Source: Methylibium sp. (GTDB taxonomy: Bacteria > Pseudomonadota > Gammaproteobacteria > Burkholderiales > Burkholderiaceae_C). Taken from it: DNA of 59,016 nucleotides. Positions 55,493 to 59,016 of the stretch are shown piece by piece. Each line of letters begins with the position of its first letter. The stretch's first letter is position 1. The notes under the pieces are model-generated. The model was given only the letters and a program-made list of their open reading frames with translations. It searched no databases and was not told the origin of the DNA. A program made the translations under genes and the position numbers. The DNA lies in NCBI GenBank assembly GCA_013824165.1, contig PNNH01000055.1, positions 1-59,016 on the forward strand, read 5' to 3'.

Positions 55493-56101
55493 ATGAGCGC
55501 TCTGGAAACAAGCAATCTGGGCATGGTGCCCATCGTCATCGAGCAATCGGGCCGCGGTGAGCGCGCCTATGACATCTACAGTCGCCTGCTGCGCGAGCGC
55601 ATCGTGTTTCTGGTCGGTCCGGTCAACGATGCCACGGCCAATCTGGTGGTGGCGCAGTTGCTGTTTCTCGAGAGCGAGAACCCCGACAAGGACATCTTCC
55701 TCTACATCAACTCGCCCGGCGGCAGCGTGTCGGCTGGCATGTCGATCTTCGACACCATGCAGTTCATCAAGCCTCAGGTCTCGACGCTGTGCATGGGCAT
55801 GGCCGCCAGCATGGGTGCTTTCCTGCTGGCCGCTGGGGCCAAGGGCAAGCGCCTGGCGCTGCCCAACTCCAAGATCATGATTCACCAGCCGCTGGGTGGC
55901 GCTCAGGGCCAGGCCACGGACATCGAGATCCATGCTCGTGAGATCCTGAAGACCCGCGAGCAACTCAACCGCATCCTGGCCGAGCGCACTGGGCAGAGCC
56001 TGGAGAAGATCCAGAACGACACCGAGCGCGACTACTTCATGTCGGCGGCCGAGGCCAAGACCTACGGTTTGATCGACGAAGTGATTGAAAAGCGCCCGTA
56101 A
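55493..56101 (+). CDS. clpP: ATP-dependent Clp protease, proteolytic subunit
   Basis: This encodes 202 aa. It forms the 14-mer serine protease chamber fed by ClpX or ClpA. The triad is Ser106 ([10 protein letters not shown]), His131 ([10 protein letters not shown]) and Asp180 ([11 protein letters not shown]). The short N-terminal stretch before about residue 12 is probably removed. ATG 55493 has a GAGGAA site. clpX follows. Confidence 0.98.
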   Translation: MSALETSNLGMVPIVIEQSGRGERAYDIYSRLLRERIVFLVGPVNDATANLVVAQLLFLESENPDKDIFLYINSPGGSVSAGMSIFDTMQFIKPQVSTLCMGMAASMGAFLLAAGAKGKRLALPNSKIMIHQPLGGAQGQATDIEIHAREILKTREQLNRILAERTGQSLEKIQNDTERDYFMSAAEAKTYGLIDEVIEKRP

Positions 56102-56226
56102 AGGGCGATTCGGGGTCCGGTGGACCCAAGTAGCGTCGGATGGTGGGCTTTATCGAGCAAAAGCCCTCTCCGGCGCTTGAACTATCATCCAGACAGGCAG
56201 TACCGCCTCAACAGTCAAGCAGATCC

Positions 56227-57495
56227 ATGGCCGAGAAAAAAGGCAATTCCAGCGAGAAAGTCCTGTACTGCTCCTTCTGCGGCAAGAGCCAGCATGAAGT
56301 GAAGAAGCTCATCGCCGGACCGTCGGTGTTCATTTGCGACGAGTGCATCGAGCTTTGCAACGACATCATTCGCGATGAGGTGCCCTCCGAGTCTTCGCCG
56401 GCGCGGGCCAGCAAGTCCGACTTGCCTGTTCCCAGCGAAATCAAAGCGAGCCTTGATCAATACGTGATCGGCCAGGATGTTGCCAAGCGCACGTTGTCGG
56501 TGGCCGTTTACAACCACTACAAGCGCTTGCGCCATATGGCGGACAGCAAGGAGAGCGTCGAGCTGTCCAAGAGCAACATTCTTCTGATCGGGCCGACCGG
56601 TTCGGGCAAGACCCTGCTCGCCCAGACCCTGGCGCGGCTGTTGAACGTGCCGTTCGTCATTGCCGATGCGACGACGCTGACCGAAGCCGGCTATGTGGGC
56701 GAAGATGTCGAGAACATCATTCAGAAGCTGCTGCAGAACTGCAATTACGACGTTGAGCGCGCCCAGCGCGGCATCGTCTACATCGACGAGATCGACAAGA
56801 TCTCGCGCAAAGCTGACAACCCGTCGATCACCCGCGACGTGTCGGGTGAGGGCGTGCAGCAGGCCTTGCTGAAGCTGGTCGAAGGCACGATGGCCAGCGT
56901 ACCGCCGCAAGGGGGGCGCAAGCATCCGAACCAGGACTTTCTGCAGATTGACACGACCAACATCCTGTTCATCTGCGGCGGTGCCTTCGATGGCTTGGAA
57001 AAGGTGATCCAGAACCGTTCCGAGAAATCCGGCATCGGCTTTGGCGCGACGGTCAAGACGAAGACCGAGCGTCGTGTCTCCGAAGTATTCCGGGAAGTCG
57101 AGCCCGAGGATTTGATCAAGTTCGGACTCATTCCGGAATTGGTCGGTCGCCTGCCCGTGGTCGCTACCTTGGGCGAGTTGTCCGAGGACGCTTTGGTGCA
57201 GATCCTGACTGAACCGAAGAACGCATTGCTCAAGCAGTACCAGCAACTGTTCTCAATGGACGGCGTGGAACTGGAAGTCCGCCCCTCCGCCTTGGCCGCG
57301 ATTGCACGCAAGGCCTTGGCGCGCAAGACGGGCGCCCGCGGTCTTCGTTCCATCATGGAGCAGTCACTCATCGACACCATGTTCGACTTGCCCGCCATGG
57401 ATGGCGTGGCCAAGGTTGTGCTGGATGAGCACAACATCGAAGAGGATGCCAAACCTCTGCTGGTCTACCGGGAGCAGGCGAAAGCCAGCGCCTGA
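56227..57495 (+). CDS. clpX: ATP-dependent Clp protease, ATP-binding subunit ClpX
   Basis: This encodes 422 aa from ATG 56227 ([11 protein letters not shown]); a frame extension to 56140 is not supported. The zinc-binding domain has Cys15, Cys18, Cys37 and Cys40. The AAA+ module has Walker A GPTGSGKT (122-129) and Walker B VYIDEIDK (Asp187, Glu188). The unfoldase recognises tagged proteins and feeds ClpP. Confidence 0.98.
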   Translation: MAEKKGNSSEKVLYCSFCGKSQHEVKKLIAGPSVFICDECIELCNDIIRDEVPSESSPARASKSDLPVPSEIKASLDQYVIGQDVAKRTLSVAVYNHYKRLRHMADSKESVELSKSNILLIGPTGSGKTLLAQTLARLLNVPFVIADATTLTEAGYVGEDVENIIQKLLQNCNYDVERAQRGIVYIDEIDKISRKADNPSITRDVSGEGVQQALLKLVEGTMASVPPQGGRKHPNQDFLQIDTTNILFICGGAFDGLEKVIQNRSEKSGIGFGATVKTKTERRVSEVFREVEPEDLIKFGLIPELVGRLPVVATLGELSEDALVQILTEPKNALLKQYQQLFSMDGVELEVRPSALAAIARKALARKTGARGLRSIMEQSLIDTMFDLPAMDGVAKVVLDEHNIEEDAKPLLVYREQAKASA

Positions 57496-57570
57496 GGCCG
57501 ATTCCGCTGATTCGGCGTATTGCATTTAGCCGCTCAGGCCACAGATGAGCCTGAGAAAGAGAGGTTTTCA

Positions 57571-59016
57571 ATGTCCGGTCATCCCATCCTGCCTGCCGAA
57601 CCCATCACGATGCCGCTGCTGCCGCTGCGCGATGTGGTGGTGTTCCCGCACATGGTGATTCCGCTGTTCGTCGGCCGCCCCAAGTCCATTAAGGCCTTGG
57701 AAGCGGCGATGGAAGCCGGGCGCCAAATCATGCTGGTGGCTCAAAAAGCCGCCGGCAAGGACGAACCCAAGTCCGACGACATGTTTGAGGTCGGCTGCGT
57801 CTCCAGCATCCTTCAAATGCTGAAGCTGCCTGACGGCACTGTCAAAGTGCTGGTTGAAGGCCTGCAGCGGGCAACCACGCAAACCATCACCGACGGTGAA
57901 GAACACTTCACTGCCGAAGTGATGCCGATCCCGCCTGAGGCTGACGCCAAGCCTGAGGTCGAGGCCTTGCGCCGCGCCGTGACTCAGCAGTTCGACCAGT
58001 ACGTCAAGCTGAATAAGAAGATCCCTCCGGAGATCCTGACGTCGATCGCAGGCATTGATGATGCCGGTCGACTGGCAGACACGATTGCCGCCCATCTGCC
58101 GCTCAAGCTCGACGCCAAGCAGTCGGTGCTCGATCTGGCCGATGTGTCTCAGCGGCTTGAAAAGCTGCTCGATCTTCTTGAGCACGAAGTCGACATCCTG
58201 CAGGTTGAAAAGCGCATCCGTGGCCGCGTCAAGCGCCAGATGGAGAAGAGCCAGCGCGAGTACTACCTGAATGAGCAGGTCAAGGCCATCCAGAAGGAGC
58301 TCGGCGACGGCGATGAAGGCGCTGACCTGGACGAACTGGACAAGAAGATTCAAGCCGCTCGCATGCCCAAGGAGGCGCGCAAGAAGGCCGATGGTGAGCT
58401 CAAGAAGCTGAAGTTGATGTCACCGATGTCGGCGGAAGCGACGGTGGTTCGCAACTACATCGAGACCCTGGTCAATCTGCCCTGGAGCAAGAAGACCAAG
58501 ATCAAGCACGATCTGTCCAACGCCGAAGCGGTGCTGAACGAAGACCATTACGGTCTGGAGAAGGTCAAGGATCGCATCCTTGAATATCTTGCTGTTCAGC
58601 AGCGCGTCGAGAAGGTCAAGGCGCCGATCCTGTGCCTGGTCGGCCCACCCGGCGTCGGCAAGACTTCGCTCGGCCAGAGCGTGGCGCGGGCGACCGGACG
58701 CAAGTTCGTTCGTATGGCCCTTGGCGGTGTGCGTGACGAGGCTGAGATTCGTGGGCACCGCCGCACCTATATCGGCTCCATGCCGGGCAAGGTGCTGCAA
58801 AGCCTGTCCAAGGTCGGCACGCGCAACCCGCTGTTCCTGCTCGACGAGATCGACAAGCTCGGCATGGACTTCCGCGGAGATCCTTCTTCGGCATTGCTGG
58901 AGGTGCTGGATCCGGAGCAGAACCATACCTTCGGTGACCACTATGTCGAGGTCGATTTCGATCTGTCTGACGTGATGTTCGTTGCGACCTCGAACTCGAT
59001 GAACATCCCGCCGGCT
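57571..59016 (+). CDS. lon: ATP-dependent protease Lon (3' end cut by window)
   Basis: The frame is open from ATG 57571 ([25 protein letters not shown]) to the last base; 482 residues are visible. The N-terminal substrate domain covers about 1-215, a helical segment follows, and the AAA+ module has Walker A GPPGVGKT (358-365) and Walker B LFLLDEID (Asp425, Glu426). The Ser-Lys protease domain lies beyond the window. An AAAGAGAGG site precedes the start. Lon degrades damaged and regulatory proteins in the cytoplasm. Confidence 0.97.
   Translation, partial: MSGHPILPAEPITMPLLPLRDVVVFPHMVIPLFVGRPKSIKALEAAMEAGRQIMLVAQKAAGKDEPKSDDMFEVGCVSSILQMLKLPDGTVKVLVEGLQRATTQTITDGEEHFTAEVMPIPPEADAKPEVEALRRAVTQQFDQYVKLNKKIPPEILTSIAGIDDAGRLADTIAAHLPLKLDAKQSVLDLADVSQRLEKLLDLLEHEVDILQVEKRIRGRVKRQMEKSQREYYLNEQVKAIQKELGDGDEGADLDELDKKIQAARMPKEARKKADGELKKLKLMSPMSAEATVVRNYIETLVNLPWSKKTKIKHDLSNAEAVLNEDHYGLEKVKDRILEYLAVQQRVEKVKAPILCLVGPPGVGKTSLGQSVARATGRKFVRMALGGVRDEAEIRGHRRTYIGSMPGKVLQSLSKVGTRNPLFLLDEIDKLGMDFRGDPSSALLEVLDPEQNHTFGDHYVEVDFDLSDVMFVATSNSMNIPPA

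Overview
The window looks like a chromosome segment of a high-G+C betaproteobacterium of the order Burkholderiales, most likely near the Roseateles/Rubrivivax group. The basis is gene order and codon style (ilvB-ilvN-ilvC-pssA-leuA, tig-clpP-clpX-lon, a DUF3106/DUF3619/sigma-factor operon, hpnCDE). The genus is an inference.

Bases 1 to about 9276 are the right-hand part of an integrated mobile element whose left end lies outside the window. It carries a tyrosine integrase (cut by the window edge), an unknown coiled-coil protein, a protein that resembles phage T4 gp45-type sliding clamps, a stand-alone catalytic-domain tyrosine recombinase, a short HUH/Rep-like protein, a DUF6641 protein and small unknown genes. 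Next comes a four-gene minus-strand operon that I read as an ABC-three-component (ABC-3C) conflict/defence system: a 51-aa membrane peptide, a C-terminal-domain protein, a middle component and an SMC/RecF-like ATPase with a zinc-knuckle coiled coil. The element ends at a tRNA-Ser(UGA) target. The host gene is left as a 5' half at 9277-9315, and a complete but sequence-divergent tRNA-Ser(UGA) sits just inside the element.

From 9352 the core chromosome begins: apaH, a CNNM/HlyC-type membrane protein, SapC, a PcaB-like lyase with an abnormal signature loop, and a FeeM-like acyltransferase. An IclR-controlled aromatic-catabolism operon follows at 14.7-23.3 kb (metallo-beta-lactamase fold, VOC, FAD monooxygenase, DUF2783, fumarylacetoacetase, LysR, Bug solute receptor, aspartoacylase-like). 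Then come small unknown genes and the pobR-like/pobA pair for 4-hydroxybenzoate.

The middle part (28-38 kb) holds a membrane pyrophosphatase divergent from soluble pyrophosphatase, a DUF482 protein, NAD synthetase, PII, diacylglycerol kinase, RDD, and a DUF3106-DUF3619-sigma factor operon. Bases 38-44.2 kb hold branched-chain amino acid synthesis (ilvB, ilvN, ilvC, then pssA and leuA); leuA has a leader peptide with four Leu codons and a terminator. The rest is a PBP7-type endopeptidase, an IclR regulator, the squalene operon hpnCDE, an RND efflux pair behind a TetR-type palindrome, tRNA-Leu(UAG), and the protein-quality block tig-clpP-clpX-lon, with lon cut by the window end.

No database search was run. 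Family names rest on recognisable motifs, length and gene context.
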